In this document: positions 1 to 5,207 of the stretch, piece by piece
Layout of the letters: each line of letters opens with the position of its first letter
Position numbering within the stretch: the first letter of the stretch is position 1
From: JANPII01 sp031424915
GTDB lineage: Bacteria > Pseudomonadota > Alphaproteobacteria > Rickettsiales > Midichloriaceae
DNA: 8,489 nt
Reading direction: 5' to 3'
Assembly (NCBI GenBank): GCA_031424915.1
Contig: JANPII010000109.1
Coordinates: forward strand, 1 to 8,489
Position numbers and translations under genes: made by a program
Notes under the pieces: generated by a model
Told to the model about the DNA's origin: nothing
Databases searched by the model: none
The model's input: the letters and a program-made list of their open reading frames with translations, nothing else

Positions 1-10
1 GACGAAAACA

Positions 11-60
11 CCAGTGAAATGTCATTGTGTGGCTTTGACCACACAGGAGAATATCACTGG
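11..60. repeat. Imperfect palindrome / hairpin I
   Basis: The outer arms CCAGTGA (11-17) and TCACTGG (54-60) are perfect complements. An inner perfect 7-bp stem, TGTGTGG (26-32) with CCACACA (39-45), encloses a 6-nt loop. The nested symmetry and the absence of a gene suggest a dispersed palindromic repeat, a common kind of intergenic filler in Rickettsiales genomes. A structured RNA is an alternative. Whether it is repeated elsewhere in the genome cannot be seen here. Confidence 0.6.
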
Positions 61-61
61 A

Positions 62-110
62 TCCTGGATAGCCTCTCGCAAGTTGCCGCTTGCACTTGAG
101 GCTTCCAGGA
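62..110. repeat. Imperfect palindrome / hairpin II
   Basis: Three stacked stems share one axis: TCCTGGA (62-68) with TCCAGGA (104-110), GCCTC (71-75) with GAGGC (98-102), and GCAAG (78-82) with CTTGC (89-93) around a 6-nt loop. It abuts hairpin I directly, so 11-110 is probably one composite element. Its TGGATCCTGGAT-type core resembles palindromic repeats I recall from Rickettsiales genomes; this is a resemblance only. No open frame across it looks coding. Confidence 0.62.
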
Positions 111-349
111 AGACAATCACTATTCTTTACTAGCACCTCCCCATACGCTCAATTTGGGTATCATAGACAAGCCCTTACCCCCGTACTCTTCAAATTAGCT
201 TACTTTATGGCGCCACGCACCAGTCATAATTTAGCATTATCGCACTTTTGAGTTGATCTCTTTGTTTGCTGGAATGAATTAAAAAGGAGCTTGATTGGCT
301 AAATTATTTTAGGGAAATGATATAACTGGCATGTGCATGCATTTTCATA
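111..349. other. Intergenic DNA, no gene seen
   Basis: Between the palindromes and the candidate fliL promoter I see no credible ORF on either strand, no tRNA fold and no clear terminator. An AAGGAG-like purine run near 284-289 is followed only by frames that close within a few codons. This is probably upstream spacer of the flagellar operon. Confidence 0.5.
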
Positions 350-378
350 TTGAGTGATAAGGAAAACTTATCTATCCT
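350..378 (+). promoter_or_regulatory. Candidate sigma70-type promoter of the fliL operon
   Basis: TTGAGT (350-355) and TATCCT (373-378) are separated by 17 nt, each matching 4 of 6 consensus bases. This would start transcription about 25 nt before the fliL start codon. The surrounding DNA is AT-rich, so chance matches are easy and this is only a candidate. TATACT at 382-387 is an alternative -10 box but has no partner at proper spacing. Confidence 0.3.
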
Positions 379-409
379 ATTTATACTATTAGTATATTGA
401 GGTAAGCAT

Positions 410-931
410 ATGACAGATAATGAACAAAACAAAGAGCTTGAGCACGACGAGGAAGAGGAAAAGTTACACGATGAGCCTAAAGTTGCACTTAGCCCCAAGA
501 TTAAAATTATTGTTATAACTATAATTGTATTCCTACTAATTCTAGGCTTAGGCGGCTTTTTAAGGCATCTGAAGAAAACTCAGCAAGAGCAAACAAAACA
601 AGTAGAAGCTCAACTCAAAGAGCCCGCCCAATCACTCGTAGATATGGATGGGTTTATCGTCAACTTAAATACAGAAGGCAAAAGCGTTAGTTTCCTCAAA
701 TTAAAAATTAAGTTGGAGCTTTCAGATGCCAAGGATAAAGCCACTCTTGAAGAAAAAATGCCCAAGATCCGCGATACTTTTCAGCTTTATCTTCGAGAAT
801 TACGCCCTGCAGATATGCAAGGGTCAGTAGGGCTATATCGCTTAAGGGAGGAGCTGCTTCTGAGGGTTAACAAATTAGTATACCCTGTACAAATAGAAGA
901 CCTCTTATTCGACGAAGTATTAGTACAATAA
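410..931 (+). CDS. fliL: Flagellar basal body-associated protein FliL
   Basis: This 173-aa single-pass inner-membrane protein is of the FliL family, which surrounds and supports the stator units that drive the flagellar motor. A very acidic cytoplasmic N-terminus (about residues 1-30) is followed by one hydrophobic helix (about 31-51). The periplasmic domain starts with the family-typical VDMDGFIVNLN (from about residue 78) and ends with RLREELLLRVN and a short LLFDEVLVQ tail, as in other FliL proteins. Length fits the family. The start is supported by GAGG (399-402), 7 nt before ATG. It is the first gene of a four-gene flagellar operon, with fliM 14 bp downstream. Domain order and neighbours agree, so the call is firm; only the exact stator role is taken from family knowledge. 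Confidence 0.88.
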   Translation: MTDNEQNKELEHDEEEEKLHDEPKVALSPKIKIIVITIIVFLLILGLGGFLRHLKKTQQEQTKQVEAQLKEPAQSLVDMDGFIVNLNTEGKSVSFLKLKIKLELSDAKDKATLEEKMPKIRDTFQLYLRELRPADMQGSVGLYRLREELLLRVNKLVYPVQIEDLLFDEVLVQ

Positions 932-945
932 AGAACATTAAAAAT

Positions 946-1899
946 ATGGCAAACATGACCAGACCTACTGCCAAAGCGCCGCCTAAAGGCAATGCTACAA
1001 AAGAATGTAGCATCTCTATACTCTTAAATCCAGGGACGGAAACCTATAGTAGGCTGCCCATGCTGGAGATTATCTGTGACAAATTCGTGCGCTTGGCATC
1101 CAATTCCTTACGTAATTACACTGCGGATATGGTAGACGTACGCATTATGGGGCTGCGTAGCACACGGTTTGGCGAATATATGGAAACTGCGCCTGAGCGT
1201 ATTATATCGATTTTTAAGTCAGAAGCTCTTAGCAATATTGGTCTACTTGCGGTGGAAAGTAAGTTGGTATATGCATTCGTTGATATACTCTTTGGTGGAA
1301 GAAAGGTGCCACCTGTATTAAAAGTTGAGGAACGACCTTTTACTTCAATTGAAATAGGCATGGTACGTAGTATTTCAGAGATATTATTGGCTGATTTAAG
1401 TAATAGTTTTGAGCAGGTTATATCGTTACACTTTGACCTAGATAGGATAGAAACCAACCATAAATTTGCTATGGTATTAAGGCCAGAAGATGCTATAGCT
1501 GTAATTGACTTAGAAGTGGCCCTAGACCAGCGTGCAGGTGGGCTATCCATATTATTACCCTATATTACTTTAGATCCAATAAAGAAAATGCTGGCTAAAT
1601 CTTATGTTGGTAATCAAGGACAAAAGGATCCTTTATGGATGCGTCACATTGAAGGAGAGATTAATAAGAGCAAAATAAAGCTTGAAGTGCGCCTCAATGG
1701 GACGGGCATTATGGTAGGAGAAGTAGCAGATTTAGTAGTAGGAAAAACCATTGTATTGGATAAATTTGGTGACCACCCATGGGATGTGCTGATCAATAAA
1801 ATCAAGGTTGGAAAAGCTGAGTTAGGAAGGATTGGCGATAACGTAGCTATTACCCTAGTGAGTGAAGGCATTAGAATCATACCTGAGGCTGAAAAATGA
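946..1899 (+). CDS. fliM: Flagellar motor switch protein FliM, without the usual CheY-binding N-terminus
   Basis: This 317-aa protein is FliM, the C-ring component that links FliG to FliN and sets rotation direction. The middle domain is clear: LPMLEIICDKFVRL (about 37-50), FGEYM, and VDILFGG (about 112-118), then a long segment ending in LSILLPYITLDPIKKML. The C-terminal SpoA (FliN-like) domain spans about 235-310 (VGEVADLVVGKTIVLD, GRIGDNVAITLV). The N-terminal 36 residues are basic and Pro/Ala/Lys-rich and lack the acidic DxxDxLL-type peptide that binds CheY-P in most FliM proteins. No ATG, GTG or TTG in the open frame upstream of 946 would restore it. The ribosome-binding site is weak, so coupling to fliL translation is plausible. 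The stop overlaps the next start by 4 bp (ATGA). Confidence 0.9.
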   Translation: MANMTRPTAKAPPKGNATKECSISILLNPGTETYSRLPMLEIICDKFVRLASNSLRNYTADMVDVRIMGLRSTRFGEYMETAPERIISIFKSEALSNIGLLAVESKLVYAFVDILFGGRKVPPVLKVEERPFTSIEIGMVRSISEILLADLSNSFEQVISLHFDLDRIETNHKFAMVLRPEDAIAVIDLEVALDQRAGGLSILLPYITLDPIKKMLAKSYVGNQGQKDPLWMRHIEGEINKSKIKLEVRLNGTGIMVGEVADLVVGKTIVLDKFGDHPWDVLINKIKVGKAELGRIGDNVAITLVSEGIRIIPEAEK

Positions 1900-2387
1900 T
1901 GTCAATGGGACTAGATTTATTGATGATTGGACTGCTGGCCTTAACTATATGGTTTTGTTGGCGGCTAAATGGCAAGATATTGGCATTAAAAGAAAGTCGC
2001 TATGATTTGAGCGAAATGGTGAAGACTTTTGATTCAGCCATAGTCAAAACACATAAGAATGTGGCAGAATTAAAGAGCATTTCTACTAGCTCGGCTACCG
2101 AGTTGCAGTTATACATAAATAAAGCAGGAGAGCTAATAGGAGATTTATCTTTTATGACAGAAGCTGCTGGCAAATTAGCAGACCGCTTGGAGGGGAATAT
2201 TACTAAAGCACGTGGTGGTATGACACTTCTAGACACCTCAACTGTCGGAAATTCAGCTAGTAAACCAAAACATGTTGCTAGCGCGCCAAAAATTGCTAAT
2301 GATGCCTCAAATCTAGACACTACATTTACCCGTGCCAGTAAAGATTTGCTGCAAGCAATACGCAGCTTAGAAGAGCAGGAGAAATAA
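1896..2387 (+). CDS. DUF6468-like membrane protein of the flagellar operon
   Basis: This 163-aa protein has one N-terminal transmembrane helix (about residues 5-23, with an IWFCWRLN end). A cytoplasmic-type helical region follows, with FDSAIVKTHKNVAELK and a LSFMTEAAGKLADRLE stretch, then a Ser/Ala/Lys-rich tail. This layout matches the uncharacterised DUF6468 family found beside fliM in many Alphaproteobacteria, which I recognise from pattern and position. GAGG (1885-1888) sits 7 nt before the ATG at 1896; the ATG at 1899 is an alternative that shortens the protein by one residue. It overlaps fliM by 4 bp and the next gene begins immediately after its stop, so translational coupling on both sides is likely. 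Function is unknown; a role in motor assembly is inferred from context only. Confidence 0.72.
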   Translation: MMSMGLDLLMIGLLALTIWFCWRLNGKILALKESRYDLSEMVKTFDSAIVKTHKNVAELKSISTSSATELQLYINKAGELIGDLSFMTEAAGKLADRLEGNITKARGGMTLLDTSTVGNSASKPKHVASAPKIANDASNLDTTFTRASKDLLQAIRSLEEQEK

Positions 2388-3254
2388 ATGCGTCTACTAC
2401 CTTATGTTATTTTATGTTTGATAATTGCAGTATTAACTCGCGCCTTTGATGCTGCAGATGATGTGGTGCGTGTACTCACTGCACCGCCTGCTAAAGCCCA
2501 AGCAGTGGAGGAGCCCACAAGCAAGCCGACACCTGCTAAAGTGGCAGATAAAGTAGAAGATGAGAAAAAAATTGCCGAAGAAAACAAAGGTAGTGCTGAG
2601 AAAGAACAAAAGCTTAATAGCAACCAAGCGACTAAAACAGATATAAAAAACAACAAGCAAGAAGAGGAAACTACACCAGCAGAGCAACTTAAAACGAATA
2701 GCCAAGAAAAGCCTTGTAAAAGCAATATTACGCACTTTAGCGATCCTGAAATTCAAGTTTTGCAGCATTTGAAGAAAAGACGCGACGAGCTGAATCAAAA
2801 AGAAGATGAGATTATACTAGATAGGAACGTCATGCGCGTAATCGAACAAAGCATCGATACAAAATTAGTTAATCTACAAAAGCTGCAAGATGAGCTACAT
2901 AGTATTATGGGAAAGTATGAAGAAAAACAAAATGCTAACATTGCAGGACTAGTTAAAATCTACGAAAGTATGAAGCCACGCGATGCAGCAAAAATTTTCG
3001 ATACATTGCAAATGAGCGTTCTATTGGATGTAGCACGCCAGATGAAAGAGTTAAGGCTTGCACCTATCTTAGCCTTAATGGACCCAGAAAAGGCCAAAGA
3101 CTTGACTGTAGCTTTGGCTAACCAGCGTAAACTAACAGATATTGTACGCAACCCGATATTGCCATTCGATGAAGCAGTAGTAAAGCATGCCAAGCCAGAA
3201 AGCATTGCTGCCTTGCCTACAGCTAATCCTACGCCAGACAGTAGTAAGCCTTAA
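2388..3254 (+). CDS. MotE-like periplasmic flagellar protein (MgtE_N-like C-terminal domain)
   Basis: This 288-aa protein begins with a hydrophobic signal or anchor segment (about residues 4-20). A low-complexity Lys/Glu/Thr/Pro linker follows (about 35-108), then a long coiled coil (about 121-182), and a helical domain with YESMKPRDAAKIFDTL (about 192-207) and ILALMDPEKAKDLTVAL typical of the MgtE N-terminal fold. This is the architecture of the MotE family; in Sinorhizobium, MotE is a periplasmic chaperone for the motility protein MotC. The single periplasmic cysteine (Cys110), just before the coiled coil, could form a dimer disulfide as described for MotE, but this is inference. AGGAG (2377-2381) lies 6 nt before the ATG, which abuts the preceding stop. 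The gene ends 7 bp from the stop of the convergent gene at 3262. No MotC is visible in the window. Confidence 0.75.
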   Translation: MRLLPYVILCLIIAVLTRAFDAADDVVRVLTAPPAKAQAVEEPTSKPTPAKVADKVEDEKKIAEENKGSAEKEQKLNSNQATKTDIKNNKQEEETTPAEQLKTNSQEKPCKSNITHFSDPEIQVLQHLKKRRDELNQKEDEIILDRNVMRVIEQSIDTKLVNLQKLQDELHSIMGKYEEKQNANIAGLVKIYESMKPRDAAKIFDTLQMSVLLDVARQMKELRLAPILALMDPEKAKDLTVALANQRKLTDIVRNPILPFDEAVVKHAKPESIAALPTANPTPDSSKP

Positions 3255-3261
3255 GTCAGAG

Positions 3262-3492
3262 CTATTGCAGCCCTGGTCCGGTAGAGCGCTCTTTGCTAAT
3301 ATCACGCCCTGCGCTATTTGGAGATAACGCCTCTCCAGGTTTTACCTTACCCATCGATTCCATTCCTGCTTGACTCAGTTGGGTGCCAACTTGCTGCACT
3401 TCTTGGCGCGCGCCAGCAGATAGTTTTGCCCCCACATCTTGGGCTTTATCTTCCATATATGTTTGAGAGCTGGTGGTAGGAAGCTGAGCCAT
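3262..3492 (-). CDS. Small hypothetical protein, miniature duplicate of the neighbouring coiled-coil gene
   Basis: I do not recognise this 76-aa protein. After about 11 residues it matches the C-terminal ~62 residues of the 190-aa ORF at 3745-4317, beginning YMEDKAQD and ending near RDISKE, with about ten residue differences. DNA over 3279-3466 is about 89% identical to 3759-3946 (21 differences, 20 of them transitions). Its first codons (M-A-Q) and the ~40 bp upstream match the start region of the 67-aa ORF at 4917-5120. It therefore looks like an internally deleted copy of one longer gene that has kept its own start region. AAGAG lies 8 nt before the ATG. No signal peptide or membrane segment is visible. 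About half of the DNA differences change the protein, suggesting relaxed constraint. It may be non-functional. Confidence 0.5.
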   Translation of the reverse strand: MAQLPTTSSQTYMEDKAQDVGAKLSAGARQEVQQVGTQLSQAGMESMGKVKPGEALSPNSAGRDISKERSTGPGLQ

Positions 3493-3549
3493 AATAAATT
3501 CTCTTAATAAATATTACTTATATTACATAGTAACAGGAATTATGTTCAA
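3485..3549 (-). promoter_or_regulatory. Duplicated promoter/leader region, copy 1
   Basis: On the minus strand, TTGAAC (3549-3544) and TAATAT (3525-3520) are 18 nt apart, and the start codon at 3492 follows about 27 nt after the -10 box. The 42 nt from about 3526 to 3485 align without gaps to the leader at 5154-5113 with 32 matches. The shared ACTTTG and TACTAT further upstream extend the similarity. Equal spacing of both boxes in the two copies supports a real promoter. Confidence 0.45.
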
Positions 3550-3588
3550 AGTCCAGTCTCGCGTAAATATGTTAGCTTTATTACTTAG

Positions 3589-3675
3589 AACGCTAATTTT
3601 GGATTAGACTAATGGTGTAAGGCGCATAAAATCGTCACTTTTAAGCCCTCACATACCTTATCCAAAATCGGCGTT
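3589..3675. repeat. Long imperfect inverted repeat in the intergenic gap
   Basis: AACGCTAATTTTGGAT (3589-3604) pairs with ATCCAAAATCGGCGTT (3660-3675) at 14 of 16 positions. Weaker complementarity (GGTGTAAGGC against GCCCTCACATACC) continues inward. It lies between the end of the 190-aa ORF and the start region of the 76-aa ORF. There is no U-tract, so an intrinsic terminator is unlikely; a palindromic element or structured leader is more plausible. Confidence 0.5.
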
Positions 3676-3744
3676 TAGAACTAAAACATGCGAAATGAAA
3701 AACATGATTATTTGGATTTATCGTCTGCCTTAAGACCAGAACTA

Positions 3745-4317
3745 TTATACTCCTAAGCCAGTAGAGCCCTCTTTACTAATATCACGCCCTGCGCTACTTG
3801 GAGATAATGCCTCTCCAGGTTTTGCTTTACCCATTGATTCCATTTCTGCTTGACTTAATTGAGTACCAACTTGCTGCACTTCTTGGCACACGCCAGCAGA
3901 TAGTTTTGTTCCCATATCTTGGGCTTTATCCTCCATATACATTTGAAGGTTAGAACCAGAACGATCTTTGGTTTCAACTTTTTTAAGCTGTATACCCTGA
4001 CGTATCTCACCTAAATGTTTTTCGTGCTGCACATTATGGTCTTGGGAATTGGCCTCTTTTAATTTATTATTACCTTCTTCAAGCTTTTGCTTAGCTACCT
4101 CAGCAGCTTGTACTTGTTGGATCTGTTGCGCCAACTGCGAATCTTTATCACCCTGTTGCTCAAGCTGCTTCCATTGTTTATCGAGGTTTTTAGCATCTGG
4201 CTCTACTCCATTCGCTTGTAGCACTTTATTCTTAACTTCTTCTATACTTTTATCAAGCTTGCTTAATACCTCTTCATTCTTCTCAGCCGACATTTGCTTA
4301 TCCTGCGCTCTTTGCAT
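3745..4317 (-). CDS. Hypothetical coiled-coil protein (3' part of an interrupted gene)
   Basis: This 190-aa reading frame is of no family I recognise. Residues ~1-120 are strongly charged and Gln/Lys/Glu-rich with heptad-like spacing, predicting coiled coil. Residues ~126-190 (from MYMEDKAQD) recur in the 76-aa ORF at 3262-3492. The first ATG at 4317 has no good ribosome-binding site. Reading upstream in the same frame gives six sense codons (QAIKLK), then TAA at 4338-4336, which is the stop of the 187-aa ORF. There is no other start in between. The simplest reading is that this is the downstream part of one gene split by a single in-frame stop; stop-codon readthrough or reinitiation are alternatives. 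No signal peptide is visible. Confidence 0.5.
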   Translation of the reverse strand: MQRAQDKQMSAEKNEEVLSKLDKSIEEVKNKVLQANGVEPDAKNLDKQWKQLEQQGDKDSQLAQQIQQVQAAEVAKQKLEEGNNKLKEANSQDHNVQHEKHLGEIRQGIQLKKVETKDRSGSNLQMYMEDKAQDMGTKLSAGVCQEVQQVGTQLSQAEMESMGKAKPGEALSPSSAGRDISKEGSTGLGV

Positions 4318-4335
4318 TTTAAGCTTAATCGCCTG

Positions 4336-4899
4336 TTAGTTTTGAACATCTAAAGGGGTGATGGCGGCATCTATATTATTTACTTCTTTAACAACCTGCC
4401 TAATATGATTTTCTAAATTTACATAGGGAAGACGTTTTTTCTCATCTCCCTCCATCACTATAAAATCTCCCTCTATTTTAAGTTTATGTAGTTCCTTGCG
4501 GTCTATTTGCATTTCTGCTGCTAAACTGGCTGAAGCTTCAGGGCTTCCTAGTAACTGCTGTAGTCTGTCAACTGGGGACTGAGAAATTTTGCTAAGGGTT
4601 ATATCTTTTTGAGCCTCAAATTCAGAAGCAAGCTTTTTCCCTTTCTCTTCAAAGGCTGCTATGTTATCATATATAGCCTGAATGCTGCTAATGATTGCAA
4701 TTTGTTCTGGAAAAAGGGAAGCTGCTAGTGTGGGACTTAATAATGGTGTCGCCTGCAATGCTGCCAATTCTATTGCCGCAGCAAGGCCTTCATTTCGCAG
4801 ATGTACTTCTTTTTCTTCACGTTCCTTCTTAATCTTTTCACGTTCGGCTTCACTCAACTGCTGTGCTTCTATTGCCAAATCTTTAGTCTGGTGCTCCAT
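4336..4899 (-). CDS. Hypothetical protein (middle part of an interrupted gene)
   Basis: This 187-aa reading frame is not recognised. Residues ~8-35 are a highly charged helix rich in Glu/Lys/Arg. Residues ~38-80 are Ala/Leu/Ile-rich and probably amphipathic rather than membrane-spanning. The rest is mixed, with an LQQLLGSPEASASLAAEMQ stretch near 113-131. No good ribosome-binding site precedes the ATG at 4899. The frame stays open for about a dozen codons upstream of that ATG, overlapping the end of the 67-aa ORF in a different frame, so a frameshift joining the two is possible. Its TAA stop is in frame with the following 190-aa ORF. It is likely one segment of a single broken gene, or one of several small co-transcribed genes. 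Confidence 0.5.
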   Translation of the reverse strand: MEHQTKDLAIEAQQLSEAEREKIKKEREEKEVHLRNEGLAAAIELAALQATPLLSPTLAASLFPEQIAIISSIQAIYDNIAAFEEKGKKLASEFEAQKDITLSKISQSPVDRLQQLLGSPEASASLAAEMQIDRKELHKLKIEGDFIVMEGDEKKRLPYVNLENHIRQVVKEVNNIDAAITPLDVQN

Positions 4900-4916
4900 G
4901 TAAATAACAGTCTCAT

Positions 4917-5120
4917 TTAAAGCACGTATATTACTTTAGCTTGTCCTAGCTCTTTTAAAAATACCCGCCTTCCTTCTGCACTCAAAGACTCTAAATTCAC
5001 AGAAAACTTTGATAGTTCTGTATCTATTTTGTTCTCTAAACCAGATATGTAGGAGTCTTTATGAGTATCTACTGCACCTACTGCTTCTTCAAGATATTCT
5101 CTCACCATTCCCTGTGCCAC
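4917..5120 (-). CDS. Small hypothetical protein (5' part of an interrupted gene)
   Basis: This 67-aa frame starts with GTG, preceded by a GGGAAGG purine run with the final G 4 nt before the start. The protein is an acidic, helical, unrecognised sequence (MAQGMVREYLEEAVGA at the start). The first three residues and the upstream ~40 bp match the start region of the 76-aa ORF at 3262-3492, so this is the real translation start of the locus. It stops 17 bp before the ATG of the 187-aa ORF, which lies in another reading frame. A small indel near 4920-4940 would fuse the two. No cysteines, signal peptide or membrane segment are visible. Confidence 0.45.
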   Translation of the reverse strand: MAQGMVREYLEEAVGAVDTHKDSYISGLENKIDTELSKFSVNLESLSAEGRRVFLKELGQAKVIYVL

Positions 5121-5183
5121 AGCACCTTCCCTAAATAAATGTCACTTATATTAAGGAATAGTAGGCATTTTAGACAAAGTCTA
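5113..5183 (-). promoter_or_regulatory. Duplicated promoter/leader region, copy 2, with overlapping palindrome
   Basis: On the minus strand, TTGTCT (5177-5172) and TAATAT (5153-5148) are 18 nt apart, the same spacing as in the copy before the 76-aa ORF. A perfect 5-bp inverted repeat, TAGAC-aaa-GTCTA (5171-5183), overlaps the -35 box and could be an operator, but it is not conserved in copy 1. The leader then gives a GGGAAGG ribosome-binding site before the GTG start at 5120. Confidence 0.45.
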
Positions 5184-5207
5184 GCGCTTTAAAGTTTATT
5201 ATTAATC

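Larger units (their letters stand above)
3745..5120 (-). pseudogene. Probable single coiled-coil gene split by a stop codon and a possible frameshift
   Basis: Three consecutive same-strand ORFs (67, 187 and 190 aa) cover this span almost continuously. The last two are in the same frame with only TAA (4338-4336) and six sense codons between them. The first differs in frame but overlaps the open part of the second. Only the first has a plausible ribosome-binding site and a promoter-like region. The miniature neighbour at 3262-3492 joins the start of this span directly to its 3' end, as expected if the span was once one gene of about 450 codons. Sequencing error or real translation as separate proteins cannot be excluded. 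Confidence 0.45.

Noticed and set aside
1..99. Plus-strand open frame entering from the left edge
   Set aside because: It is short, crosses both palindromes, and the residues look like nothing known; the DNA symmetry explains the sequence better.
1116..1550. 144-codon minus-strand open frame
   Set aside because: Antisense to fliM, with no start signal; the plus-strand FliM reading is far stronger.
2402..2798. Two overlapping minus-strand frames of 107 and 121 codons
   Set aside because: They are shadows of the low-complexity Lys/Glu-rich linker of the MotE-like gene and give repetitive Ser/Leu/Phe-rich sequence.
3255..3261. Intrinsic terminator between the convergent MotE-like gene and the 76-aa ORF
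   Set aside because: Only 7 bp separate the stops and no hairpin with a U-tract is visible on either strand.
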